The notes under the pieces were generated by a model. The model ran no database searches and was not told the origin of the DNA. It saw only the letters and a program-made list of their open reading frames with translations. The position numbers were made by a program, and so were the translations under genes. This document shows positions 17,845-26,548 of a DNA stretch of 64,000 nucleotides, in pieces. This DNA is from Caballeronia sordidicola (lineage in GTDB: Bacteria > Pseudomonadota > Gammaproteobacteria > Burkholderiales > Burkholderiaceae): the NCBI RefSeq assembly GCF_002220365.1, contig NZ_MTHB01000094.1, positions 57,824-121,823 on the forward strand. Direction: 5' to 3'. How positions within the stretch are numbered: the stretch's first letter is position 1; each line of letters begins with the position of its first letter.

Positions 17845-19098
17845 ATGAGTGTACAAAAGCGGTTATCCCCCAAAGCGGGTGAGACAAACAAAGACCCATC
17901 CAGCGCGCCGACGGGATCTGCAGCACGCGCTAAACCTTATCGGAAGTTACTGCTTTGGGGCGCGCTGCTGGTGATCCTGCCGGCTGCCGTGGGCGCCGCG
18001 GTGAGCTGGGCGGTTACTTCTCGTGCCACGCCCCATCAGCAGATCGTCTACGGCGACGGCACGCGGGGTCCGCTCGACATGGCCTGGGTACCGGCCGGCC
18101 AGTTTGAAATGGGAAGCGACTCCAAGCAGGCGCAGCCCAATGAGCGTCCGGCGCACAAGGTACGCGTGCACGGTTTCTGGATGGACCGTCACCACGTAAC
18201 CAACGCTGAATTCGCCAAGTTCGTGGCCGCTACCGGCTACGTCACAACAGCAGAGAAGAAACCGGACTGGGAGTCGCTGAAAGTCCAGCTGCCGCCTGGC
18301 ACGCCGCAACCGCCCGACAGCGCGATGGTGGCGGGCGCCATGGTTTTCGTAGGCACCACGCAACCGGTACCGCTGGAGGATTATTCGCGCTGGTGGCGTT
18401 ATGTGCCCGGCGCGGACTGGCGCCACCCTACCGGTCCTGACAGCAACATAACCGGCAAGGACGACCATCCTGTTGTGCAGGTCTCGTATGAGGACGCGCA
18501 AGCGTACGCAAAGTGGGCAGGCAAGCGGCTGCCGACCGAAGCGGAATGGGAATTTGCAGCACGAGGCGGGCTCGATCAAGCCACCTATGCATGGGGTAAT
18601 CAGTTCGCGCCGGACGGCAAGCAGATGGCCAATGTCTGGCAAGGCCAGCAGCCCCAGTCGTTTCCGGTCGTGAACCCCAAGGCCGGCGGGGCGCTCGGCA
18701 CCAGCCCGGTCGGAACCTTCCCGGCCAACGGTTACGGGCTGTCGGATATGACCGGCAACGCGTGGCAGTGGGTGGCCGACTGGTATCGCGCGGATCAGTT
18801 CAGACGCGAGGCTTCGACGGGAAGCGTGATCGACAACCCGGCAGGCCCCACGGATTCCTGGGACCCGGCGGACGCAAGCGCGGGTGTACCCGTGCAGGCG
18901 CCCAAGCGTGTGACGCGCGGCGGCTCATTCCTCTGCAACGAGACTTACTGCCTGAGCTACCGGCCAAGCGCGCGGCGCGGTACCGATCCCTATAACAGCA
19001 TGTCGCATCTCGGATTCAGGCTCGTGATGGACGAGAGCACGTGGGCAGACACGCACCGGCGGAAACAGCTTGCGCGCGCCGACGTGCCGGGCAAATAA
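17845..19098 (+). CDS. Membrane-anchored formylglycine-generating enzyme (SUMF1/FGE type)
   Basis: A 417-residue protein: a basic cytoplasmic start, one membrane helix (about 35-58) and an FGE-sulfatase domain (75-395). The domain shows 'WVPAGQFEMGSD', 'PVVQVSYEDAQAYAKWAGKR', 'LPTEAEWEFAARGG' and 'DMTGNAWQWV'. Both catalytic cysteines of true copper-dependent FGE are present as Cys364 and Cys369 in 'RGGSFLCNETYCLSYRPSAR', matching the human Cys336/Cys341 pair; many SUMF1-fold proteins lack them. It should oxidise the sulfatase Cys to formylglycine using O2. The membrane anchor puts the domain in the periplasm, facing newly exported sulfatase encoded downstream. Confidence 0.9.
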   Translation: MSVQKRLSPKAGETNKDPSSAPTGSAARAKPYRKLLLWGALLVILPAAVGAAVSWAVTSRATPHQQIVYGDGTRGPLDMAWVPAGQFEMGSDSKQAQPNERPAHKVRVHGFWMDRHHVTNAEFAKFVAATGYVTTAEKKPDWESLKVQLPPGTPQPPDSAMVAGAMVFVGTTQPVPLEDYSRWWRYVPGADWRHPTGPDSNITGKDDHPVVQVSYEDAQAYAKWAGKRLPTEAEWEFAARGGLDQATYAWGNQFAPDGKQMANVWQGQQPQSFPVVNPKAGGALGTSPVGTFPANGYGLSDMTGNAWQWVADWYRADQFRREASTGSVIDNPAGPTDSWDPADASAGVPVQAPKRVTRGGSFLCNETYCLSYRPSARRGTDPYNSMSHLGFRLVMDESTWADTHRRKQLARADVPGK

Positions 19099-19159
19099 GC
19101 CCGCATTCCGCACTCACTGGTTTTGATCATCGAATGGCGTTACTTGCGAGGAAGTCCTG

Positions 19160-20215
19160 ATGCAGCTTTACAACCAACGCGACTGGTTAAGTCGCGCCTC
19201 TGTTCTCCTGGGCACCGCGCTGGTTGCCCTGTCACTTGCAGGCTGTGCCGGCGCGGGTAGCACAAGCGCGGCGCAGCCGGTGACGGCAGTCACGTCCGAC
19301 GCATTGCCGTCCTGGCGTGACGGAACAGCAAAGCAGGCAATCATGACGTTCGTCGGCGGCGTCACTCGCGAGGGTTCGCCGAGCTTCGTCGCGCCCGCCG
19401 AGCGTATCGCCGTGTTCGATAACGACGGCACCTTGTGGAGCGAGCAGCCCCTGTATTTCCAGTTCCTCTTCATGCTCGATCAAGTCAAGGCTGCGGCGCC
19501 AAGCCATCCGGAATGGAAGAGTAACCCCGCCTTCAAGGCGCTGGTTGCCCACGACTACCCCGCCCTCGCAAGCCATGAAAAAGAGTTGCTGCAACTCGTG
19601 GCCGTCGCGAACAGCGGCATGACCGTCGACGAATACGACAAGACCATCCGCGACTGGCTGGCGACAGCACGGCACCCCAAATTCAAACGGCCGTACACCG
19701 GGCTTGTGTATCAGCCACAGCTGGAACTACTCGCTTATCTGCGCGCGAACGGCTTCAAGACGTTCATCGTTTCAGGGGGCACGATCGAATTCATGCGTCC
19801 GTGGACCGAGAAGGTCTACGGGATTCCGCCCGAGCAGGTGATCGGTTCAAGTCAGGTTGTGCGGTACGAGCTGCGTGATGGTCAGCCCACACTTACGCGC
19901 TTGCCGAAGATCGATTTCGTCGATGACGGCCCGGGCAAGCCTGTCGGCATCTATCGAAACATCGGTCGCAAACCCATTCTTGCGTTCGGCAATTCGGACG
20001 GTGATTTGCAAATGCTCCAGTACACGGCTTCAGGCAGTGGCCCGCATCTCGCGCTGCTGGTCCACCACGACGACGCCGCCCGAGAATTCGCCTACGACCG
20101 TCAATCGAAGATCGGCAAGCTGGATAAAGCGTGGGACGAAGCTGTTGCCGACGGATGGACCGTGGTGAGCATGAAAGATGACTGGCAAACGATCTATCCC
20201 GGATCAAAGCCTTAA
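19160..20215 (+). CDS. HAD-superfamily phosphatase lipoprotein
   Basis: A 351-residue protein with a lipobox LAGC (Cys29), so anchored to a membrane on the periplasmic side. The HAD motifs are intact: DNDGT (87-91) with nucleophile Asp87 and acid/base Asp89, 'FIVSGGT' as motif II and 'FGNSDGDLQM' as motif IV. The helical cap between 95 and 190 resembles phosphoserine-phosphatase-like HADs. The substrate is unknown; its place between FGE and sulfatase suggests dephosphorylation of the same sulfated or phosphorylated compound. It follows FGE by 61 bases. Confidence 0.87.
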   Translation: MQLYNQRDWLSRASVLLGTALVALSLAGCAGAGSTSAAQPVTAVTSDALPSWRDGTAKQAIMTFVGGVTREGSPSFVAPAERIAVFDNDGTLWSEQPLYFQFLFMLDQVKAAAPSHPEWKSNPAFKALVAHDYPALASHEKELLQLVAVANSGMTVDEYDKTIRDWLATARHPKFKRPYTGLVYQPQLELLAYLRANGFKTFIVSGGTIEFMRPWTEKVYGIPPEQVIGSSQVVRYELRDGQPTLTRLPKIDFVDDGPGKPVGIYRNIGRKPILAFGNSDGDLQMLQYTASGSGPHLALLVHHDDAAREFAYDRQSKIGKLDKAWDEAVADGWTVVSMKDDWQTIYPGSKP

Positions 20216-20352
20216 GCGGCAAAAATGCGGCAAACGAGCAGCACGAGAGAAACATCGAATTTGCAATGTACTTGCGGTTCGAGAGCAAGCCAATCCGCAT
20301 TGCCCTGACAGGGTAGCGCGGAGACTGGAATCAATGTCATTGGAGCAACACG

Positions 20353-22044
20353 ATGAGACCTTTGTTTAAGAAAGGGCGTTACGCAGCGGCAGCGTCAGTG
20401 ATCGCCCTCGCTGTGATTTGTGCTTTGATCATCCCGCCGACCAATGCACCGGCTCAAACGCAAGGTGCGGTTAAACCCGCTACGCCCGCAGCAACGAGTG
20501 CAGCCAAACCCGCTAACCAGAATAGCGCCAAGCCGAACATCCTCGTCATTTTCGGCGACGATATCGGCCAGTCGAATATCAGTGCTTATACGCACGGTCT
20601 GGTGGGTTACAAGACGCCGAACATCGACAGCATCGCGGCAGACGGGATGATGTTCACGGACTACTATGCGGAAAATAGCTGTACCGCAGGCCGCTCGTCG
20701 TTCATCACCGGCCAGGTGCCGCTGCGCACCGGGCTGTCCAAGGTCGGTGCGCCGGGTGCGCCCGTTGGTCTGCAAAAAGGTGACATGACCATTGCGCAGG
20801 CACTCAAACCGCTCGGGTATGCGACTGGCCAATTCGGCAAGAACCACCTCGGCGACCGGAACGAATACCTGCCGACCAATCATGGCTTCGACGAGTTCTA
20901 CGGCAACCTCTATCACCTGAATGCCGAGGAAGAACCCGAGCGGCCATATTGGCCAAAAGACAAAAATAACCCATATGTGAAGAACTTTTCGCCACGCGGT
21001 GTGATTCACAGCACGGCTGACGGCAAGATTGAAGATACCGGTCCGCTTAACGCGAAGCGGATGGAAACCATCGACGATGAAACCGGCGCCAAGGCGGCCG
21101 ACTTCATCACCAAGCAAGCCAAGGCCGGCACACCCTTCTTCGTGTGGATGAACTTCACGCGCATGCATGTGTATACGCACGTGCGCCCCGAGTTCAGAGG
21201 CAAGAGCGGCATGCCCGGCAATGAATACGCCGACGGCATGTGGGAGCACGACCAGGATGTCGGCAAGTTGCTCAAGCTGCTCGACGACCTGAAGATTGCA
21301 AAGAACACCATCGTGATCTACACGACGGACAATGGACCGAACATGTTCTCCTGGCCCGACGCAGCCATGACGCCATTCCGAAGCGAAAAGGACTCCAACT
21401 GGGAGGGTGCGTTCCGCGTTCCCGCGATGGTGCGCTGGCCTGGCGTGATCAAGCCGGGTGAGGTGTCGAACGAACTGTTCTCCGGGCTTGACTGGTTCCC
21501 GACGCTGCTCGCCGCAGCGGGTGACAGTGGCGTGAAGGATCGGCTGCTTAAGGGGTGGGCGCCGAAAGCGGGCGGCACCAGCTTCAAGGATCACCTCGAC
21601 GGCTACAACCAGCTACCGTATCTGACAGGCAAGGAGCCCAAGAGCGCGCGCACCGAGTTCTATTACTTCGACGACGACGGTCAACTGGTCGCCATGCGCT
21701 GGGAGCAGGACAATATGGCCTGGAAGGCGGTTTTCTGCGAACAGCGTGCACAGGGCAACCTGAATATCTGGGAGAACCCCTTCACCTGCCTGCGTTTACC
21801 GAAGATCTTCAACCTGCGGATGGACCCTTACGAGCGAGCGGATATTACTTCGGATCAATACAGCGACTGGCTTGCGAAGAACGTCTACCTCACTGCTATC
21901 GCGACTATGAAGGCATCGACGTTCCTTCAGACCTTCGTCAATTATCCGCCTAGCCAGAGACCGGCGAGCTTCAGCGTCGATGCAGTCCGGCGGCAGGTGG
22001 ACAAGAAGATCGACGAGTCGTTCAAGAAGCGCGGGCTGGAGTAA
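20353..22044 (+). CDS. Exported arylsulfatase, Cys-type (formylglycine)
   Basis: A 563-residue type I sulfatase. A Sec signal peptide spans residues 1-34 (no twin arginine). The calcium ligands Asp69/Asp70 (FGDDIG), the modification motif CTAGR (Cys110), Lys163/His165 (GKNHLGD), Asp326/Asn327 (TDNGPN) and Lys346 are all in place. Cys110 must be converted to formylglycine, and the enzyme to do this is encoded upstream. It would hydrolyse sulfate esters in the periplasm, releasing sulfate; the exact ester is unknown. The stop is followed by a textbook terminator, so it closes the transcript. Confidence 0.93.
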   Translation: MRPLFKKGRYAAAASVIALAVICALIIPPTNAPAQTQGAVKPATPAATSAAKPANQNSAKPNILVIFGDDIGQSNISAYTHGLVGYKTPNIDSIAADGMMFTDYYAENSCTAGRSSFITGQVPLRTGLSKVGAPGAPVGLQKGDMTIAQALKPLGYATGQFGKNHLGDRNEYLPTNHGFDEFYGNLYHLNAEEEPERPYWPKDKNNPYVKNFSPRGVIHSTADGKIEDTGPLNAKRMETIDDETGAKAADFITKQAKAGTPFFVWMNFTRMHVYTHVRPEFRGKSGMPGNEYADGMWEHDQDVGKLLKLLDDLKIAKNTIVIYTTDNGPNMFSWPDAAMTPFRSEKDSNWEGAFRVPAMVRWPGVIKPGEVSNELFSGLDWFPTLLAAAGDSGVKDRLLKGWAPKAGGTSFKDHLDGYNQLPYLTGKEPKSARTEFYYFDDDGQLVAMRWEQDNMAWKAVFCEQRAQGNLNIWENPFTCLRLPKIFNLRMDPYERADITSDQYSDWLAKNVYLTAIATMKASTFLQTFVNYPPSQRPASFSVDAVRRQVDKKIDESFKKRGLE

Positions 22045-22057
22045 GCCGTCCCCATGT

Positions 22058-22100
22058 CGCGTCCGCCGGGTTCACAGCCGGAGGACGCGGCTTCTTTTTT
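22058..22100 (+). terminator. Intrinsic terminator after the sulfatase gene
   Basis: Arms at 22058-22069 and 22078-22089 pair at 11 of 12 positions (CGCGTCC and CCGG blocks with one mismatch), with an eight-base loop and the tail CTTCTTTTTT. The T tract ends only nine bases before the ATG of the next gene. Confidence 0.88.
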
Positions 22101-22109
22101 GAAGAACCC

Positions 22110-24698
22110 ATGACTCAGACGCTCGCTACTCGTGCCAAAGCGACGCATCGCGATAAACGCGAGCGTACGCAACGTGAGACCCGGACGCATGAGAGCACGC
22201 AACCGCTCGTGCCTGATGCCCCGGGTTTGCACGCCGCGTGGCCGGCATTGCTTCTGCTCGCGTCGGGAGCAGCCTCGCTGATCTATCAGGTCTTGTGGAT
22301 CAAGCAACTCACGCTCGTGGTAGGCGCCGCGGTACTGGCGGTGACGACTGGCGTCAGTGCTTTTTTTGCTGGCCTTGCGTTAGGCGGGTGGTTGTTTGGA
22401 CGGCTCGCCGATCGCCAGCAACATCCGCTGCGTGTCTATGCAAGCCTGGAAATCGGCGTGTCGATATTGGCCGTCGGCGCAACGCTCGGTCTCTCTCACG
22501 CAGCTCAGCCGTTCGCGGCGCTGCAAGATCATGTCGGCGCGCTGGCCTGGCTCCTACCTTTTGCGCTGGTCGGTATGCCCGCCGTCCTGATGGGCGGCAC
22601 ACTGCCGGTCCTGATGCGCGCGGTGGCGCCGTTAGCCGCGCATATCGGCCGTGCCGGTGGTCGTTTGTATGCGGCCAATACCGCTGGGGCGATCGCTGGA
22701 ACGCTGGCCGCCCCGTTTGTCCTGATTCCCGCGTTCGGCGTGTTGGGCAGTGCCCTCGCCGCCGCCACGTTGAATGCTGCCGCAGCGTTGATCGCGCTGT
22801 TTCTCGGCCGCCGCTTGCATGCGCCTCTTCTCGTTGCGACCTCGCAGGCGTCAGCGACACCAGCCGCGAGTCGCGCCCGGCTCGCCCTCGTGTTGTATGC
22901 GCTAGCCGGTGGTATCGCACTGGGCTACGAGGTCGTGTGGTCGCAAGCGATCGTCCAGTTCATCAGCACGCGGAGCTTCGCCTTCTCGATCGTGCTGGCC
23001 ACCTACTTGTGCGGTCTCGTGCTTGGCAGCACCCTGGTGTCGCGTCATGTCGACCGCGCACGTGACCCGTGGGGAGCGTTCGCGCTGCTGATCGCAGCGG
23101 CGGGTCTTGTTGCGCTGCTGGAGATTGCCTTCCTCGGCGAATGGTTGCTGCAAGGACAAGCACAGGTAGCCAGCACGGTCTTCGCCGCAACAGGAAACAT
23201 GTTCGCCGCCATGTGCGCGCGCTTCGCGCTTGCCGGTCTCTGCATCGTCTTCGTGCCGACGTTGTTGCTGGGTGCCGCGTTCCCCTTCGCAATCCGTCTT
23301 GGTGTGAACAACAGCCGCGTAGGACGCGATGTCGGTATCGTCATTGCGATGAACACAGCGGGCGGCATAGCGGGCACGATGCTCGCCGGTTTCGTCCTGG
23401 TGCCGAAGCTAGGCATCGTTCATGCGCTTGCGGCGCTGGCCCTCGCGGCGAGCGTAGTGGGATTAGTGGCAGTCTATCGCGGTTCCGGCGCACGTTTGTT
23501 CGCGCGCGGGAGCGTACTTGCCCTTGCCGCATGCGCACTATGCGCCGCAGTGTTCACGCCTTCCGACAGGCTCGCCACGATGCTCACCAAAGCCCGTGGC
23601 GGCGACCTCACCTTCTATGCCGAAAGCGAAGGGGGGACGGTTGCAGTCGTTGCGCAAAGGTCCGGCGAGAATCGTTTTAACCGCCTGTACATTCAGGGCG
23701 TATCCAATTCCGGCGACGCCATGACGTCGCTGCGATACATGCGCTTGCAAGCCATGCTGCCGCTGATCATTCATCGCGGCACGCCGCGCTCGGCGCTGGT
23801 GATCGGGTTGGGGACTGGCATCACCGGAGGCGCGTTGTTGCCTTATCCCGGTCTCGAACACCGCGTTGTTGCCGAATTGCTTCCCGCTGTGGTGCGTGCG
23901 GTGCCGCAATTCAAGGGGAACTATGGCGTGAGCACGGACCCTCGCATGGAGATCCGGCTGCACGACGGGCGGCGCGAACTGCTGCGCAACCCACAGCGCT
24001 ACGACCTGATCACGCTGGAACCGCCACCGCCGTCGGCTGCTGGTGTCGTCAACTTGTACTCGTCGGATTTCTATAGGTTGGCGGCGTCGCGCCTGCAACC
24101 GGGTGGGCTCGTCGCACAATGGCTGCCGCTGCCGACACAAAACGAAGAGGACACGCGTGCGTTGATCAAGAGCTTCGTACAAGTGTTTCCCTACGCGACG
24201 ATGTGGACCACCGAACTGCACGAGATGATGCTGGTAGGTTCAATGGAACCGATCGAACTCGACGTGCCGCGTATCCGCGAACGCTTCGAACAACCGGGCG
24301 TTGCTGCGGCATTGCGCGAAGTGGGTATTGCGTCCCCGGCCGCGCTGCTTGCCACATGGATAACGGATCGCGCCGGCCTCGAGTACTACGCCGCCGATGC
24401 GCAACCTGTGACCGACAATCGGCCGGGCATCGAATACGCTGCGTGGGTGCGCAGTGCCGACTTCCCCAAGGTATTGAATCAGCTGCTGGCTCTGCGCAGC
24501 GAGCCCCCGCTAAAGGGCGCGGATAACGCGTTCGTGGAGGCCATGCAAACCGAACGCGGCACGTTGCAGGCCTTCTACGATGCGGGGCTGGCGGCTTATC
24601 GCGGAGATCAAGACTCGTGGCAGGAAAATATACGCCGGGTCATGCGCGACGACGAAAGCAATCCGTACTACCGGTGGTTTGTCGGTGCAGCCGGTTAA
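22110..24698 (+). CDS. Membrane-fused spermidine synthase-like protein
   Basis: An 862-residue fusion. The N-terminal 480 or so residues contain many hydrophobic helices ('LLLLASGAASLIYQVLWIKQ', 'FVPTLLLGAAFPFAIRLGV') as in fused MFS/spermidine synthase proteins. The C-terminal part is a Rossmann methyltransferase-like domain with a GLGTG loop ('ALVIGLGTGITGG') and the 'YDLITLEPPPPSAAG' segment typical of spermidine-synthase folds. Aminopropyl transfer by such fusions has not been shown in most cases. The ATG at 22110 has no strong Shine-Dalgarno and lies just after a terminator; a GTG at 22209 is an alternative start. Confidence 0.82.
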   Translation: MTQTLATRAKATHRDKRERTQRETRTHESTQPLVPDAPGLHAAWPALLLLASGAASLIYQVLWIKQLTLVVGAAVLAVTTGVSAFFAGLALGGWLFGRLADRQQHPLRVYASLEIGVSILAVGATLGLSHAAQPFAALQDHVGALAWLLPFALVGMPAVLMGGTLPVLMRAVAPLAAHIGRAGGRLYAANTAGAIAGTLAAPFVLIPAFGVLGSALAAATLNAAAALIALFLGRRLHAPLLVATSQASATPAASRARLALVLYALAGGIALGYEVVWSQAIVQFISTRSFAFSIVLATYLCGLVLGSTLVSRHVDRARDPWGAFALLIAAAGLVALLEIAFLGEWLLQGQAQVASTVFAATGNMFAAMCARFALAGLCIVFVPTLLLGAAFPFAIRLGVNNSRVGRDVGIVIAMNTAGGIAGTMLAGFVLVPKLGIVHALAALALAASVVGLVAVYRGSGARLFARGSVLALAACALCAAVFTPSDRLATMLTKARGGDLTFYAESEGGTVAVVAQRSGENRFNRLYIQGVSNSGDAMTSLRYMRLQAMLPLIIHRGTPRSALVIGLGTGITGGALLPYPGLEHRVVAELLPAVVRAVPQFKGNYGVSTDPRMEIRLHDGRRELLRNPQRYDLITLEPPPPSAAGVVNLYSSDFYRLAASRLQPGGLVAQWLPLPTQNEEDTRALIKSFVQVFPYATMWTTELHEMMLVGSMEPIELDVPRIRERFEQPGVAAALREVGIASPAALLATWITDRAGLEYYAADAQPVTDNRPGIEYAAWVRSADFPKVLNQLLALRSEPPLKGADNAFVEAMQTERGTLQAFYDAGLAAYRGDQDSWQENIRRVMRDDESNPYYRWFVGAAG

Positions 24699-24769
24699 GC
24701 GTTACCGGAAGGGCTCAGACTTTGATCACACGGTTGCGCGTAAGTCTTGCGTCCCGGTGTCAGGTGAAT

Positions 24770-24827
24770 GGCCGGCCGGGATTGTGCGTGCGCCGGCCCG
24801 GGGCACGTGCAAGCTCCCCGGCCGGCC
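24770..24827. repeat. GC-rich inverted repeat between converging genes
   Basis: GGCCGGCCGGG (24770-24780) is repeated in inverse as CCCGGCCGGCC (24817-24827), an 11-bp perfect stem with a 36-base interior that can itself pair partly. It lies between converging genes, so it may stop transcription from both sides, but no T tract follows. Confidence 0.5.
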
Positions 24828-24965
24828 GCGGCAACTACTGTGCGGGTGCGTTCACGTTCGTTCTCGTCAGGTTTCCAGTCGCATGCGCCGATGCTTTAAT
24901 ACAACCTGCTGGACCATGTGACCGGCTCCCGCTCGAAGGAATCGGATGAATCGACCGGATGGCGG

Positions 24966-25364
24966 TCATGCGCACTCGCGCTCCCGCTCCTGATGACGCA
25001 CACGCAGCGCATGCGAATGGACTTTCGCGCGCTCAACCGCAACCAGTTCTCGCTTGCCTTTCAAGGTTGCGCTTTTGAACCGCGGGTCGCCCATCGCGGC
25101 GACGTACTTGTCCCATCGATACTTCTGATAGCGACGGAAAAAATCCGGCCCGGGCAGACCGTTGTCGCAGGCAAGCAGCACACCGTAGTCAATATCGGGA
25201 CCATCGTTGAGTTCCCGCAGAGCGGCATCGAGCACCTCATATCGCCGGGTCAAAGGAACCGTGCGTTCAAACAGGACATGGAAACGTTTATACGGTAATA
25301 CCGTACTTTGCAGCGCGGCCCGTTCAAGTGCTCGGATGACAAGGGGCAGCGGATTTGGGTCCAT
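24966..25364 (-). CDS. Hypothetical protein, basic
   Basis: A 132-residue soluble protein without signal peptide or membrane segment, rich in Arg, Lys and Leu. It starts at 25364, where GGAG stands six bases upstream; the frame is open further up without a better signal. I do not recognise a family. Recognisable segments are 'IDYGVLLACDNGLPGPDFF' and a highly basic end. It converges with the spermidine-synthase-like gene. Confidence 0.55.
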   Translation of the reverse strand: MDPNPLPLVIRALERAALQSTVLPYKRFHVLFERTVPLTRRYEVLDAALRELNDGPDIDYGVLLACDNGLPGPDFFRRYQKYRWDKYVAAMGDPRFKSATLKGKRELVAVERAKVHSHALRVRHQERERECA

Positions 25365-25786
25365 ACGAGTCTCCGGTTGAACAACATTCATCATTACGCA
25401 CGACCGGCTTGAACATGAATTGCGTTGCGCCCGGCACGTCCGATTGAGGTAAAAATTTGCGCGCGTGGACTGGGTCCACGATCGCGCCATCTTGTTTCAA
25501 CCCATTTTTTCAGTGAAAACTTCAACGGCCTGACATGCCGCTGACCATCGCCAACATTGCCAATTCGAAAAGCACTCGCTGCGCAAGCGTGCTGCAATTG
25601 AGCTTGATCGAGCTTGATCGAGCTTGATCGAGCTTGATCGAGCCGATGAGCGTGCGAACCATGGAAAGCGTCGCAGTGCGCACGATCAGGAATGACCTTT
25701 TCCACTCCGCCCAAATGCCTGCTTCGAGAGAAGCCAGCCCAACCGGCGTCGCGTACTTAGCGAACCCGCTGGGCCATCGACGCACG
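25365..25786. other. Intergenic region with short tandem repeat
   Basis: About 420 bases between two minus-strand genes, without a recognisable gene. It contains the decamer array at 25601-25640 described separately and the promoter of the hypothetical gene downstream. Confidence 0.4.
25601..25640. repeat. Tandem repeat, AGCTTGATCG x4
   Basis: Four exact, contiguous copies of the decamer AGCTTGATCG, with partial matches just before and after. A ten-base unit is close to one helical turn, so a bound protein would meet all copies on one face of the DNA. It may equally be slippage. Confidence 0.9.
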
Positions 25787-26548
25787 TCATCTGGGCGCCG
25801 TGACAACAACGTATTGCACCTGAGTTCCAACGTATTGCGGCTGATACCAGTTCGGCCCGCATTGCTGGTAAGCAATGCCGTTCACCACGATGCTCGAGCA
25901 GTTCGGCGGCAACGCTGCGACCGTCGCACCGACAACCACCGCCGTCGTTACGCCAACCGCTACGCCCACTGCCACCGGGTTCGGATACCAATCATCATCG
26001 TGGTGATGATGATCATCGTGGTGATGATGATCATCGTCGTGGTGGTGATCGTCGTCGTGGTGGTCGTCGCCACCGCCGTCGTGGTGGTCGCCTCCACCGC
26101 CGTCGTGGTGGTCGCCGCCGCCGTTGTGACTGCCGCCACCGTTGTGATCGCCGCCACCGTTGTGATCGCCGCCGCCGTTGTGATCGCCGCCACCGTTGTG
26201 GCCGCCGCCATTGCCACCACCATTGCCGCCGCCGTTGTGACCGCCGCTGTTGCCACCACCGCTATGACCGCCGCCGCCACTGTAACCACCGCCTCCGTTA
26301 CTGCCATGGCCCACGCCACCGCCGGGATGCGCACCCATCTGTTGGCCGCCGCCCGGCCCACCAGGCCGGAAACCACCGCCGCCACCGCCTCCGCCTCCGC
26401 CTCCGCCGCCATGAAAACCGCCTCCTGGCGGCGCGTGAATACTCGTGCGCGCACCGCCGCGGAAACCAAACGCGTGAACGCTCAACGACGTCGCGAGAAA
26501 GACACCGGCAATACCGGCAGCCGCAAGTTGTTTGGTGCGTGACATCAT
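25787..26548 (-). CDS. Exported Gly/His/Asp-rich protein
   Basis: A 253-residue protein: signal peptide (about 1-26), then a long low-complexity region of Gly runs with HNGGGDHN-type units and a His/Asp tract near 160-185, then a membrane-like hydrophobic segment ('VAVGVAVGVTTAVVVGATVA') and a conserved end ('VVNGIAYQQCGPNWYQPQY') seen in many Burkholderiales exported proteins. The His/Asp tract resembles a metal-buffering polymer. Its start overlaps the DUF2092 stop by four bases, so the two are translated together. Confidence 0.75.
   Translation of the reverse strand: MMSRTKQLAAAGIAGVFLATSLSVHAFGFRGGARTSIHAPPGGGFHGGGGGGGGGGGGGFRPGGPGGGQQMGAHPGGGVGHGSNGGGGYSGGGGHSGGGNSGGHNGGGNGGGNGGGHNGGGDHNGGGDHNGGGDHNGGGSHNGGGDHHDGGGGDHHDGGGDDHHDDDHHHDDDHHHHDDHHHHDDDWYPNPVAVGVAVGVTTAVVVGATVAALPPNCSSIVVNGIAYQQCGPNWYQPQYVGTQVQYVVVTAPR

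Noticed and set aside
25634..26542. 302-codon Val/Ala-rich plus-strand frame
   Set aside because: It is antisense to the Gly/His-rich exported protein, which has a signal peptide and a conserved end; the Val/Ala runs are shadows of Gly/His codons.
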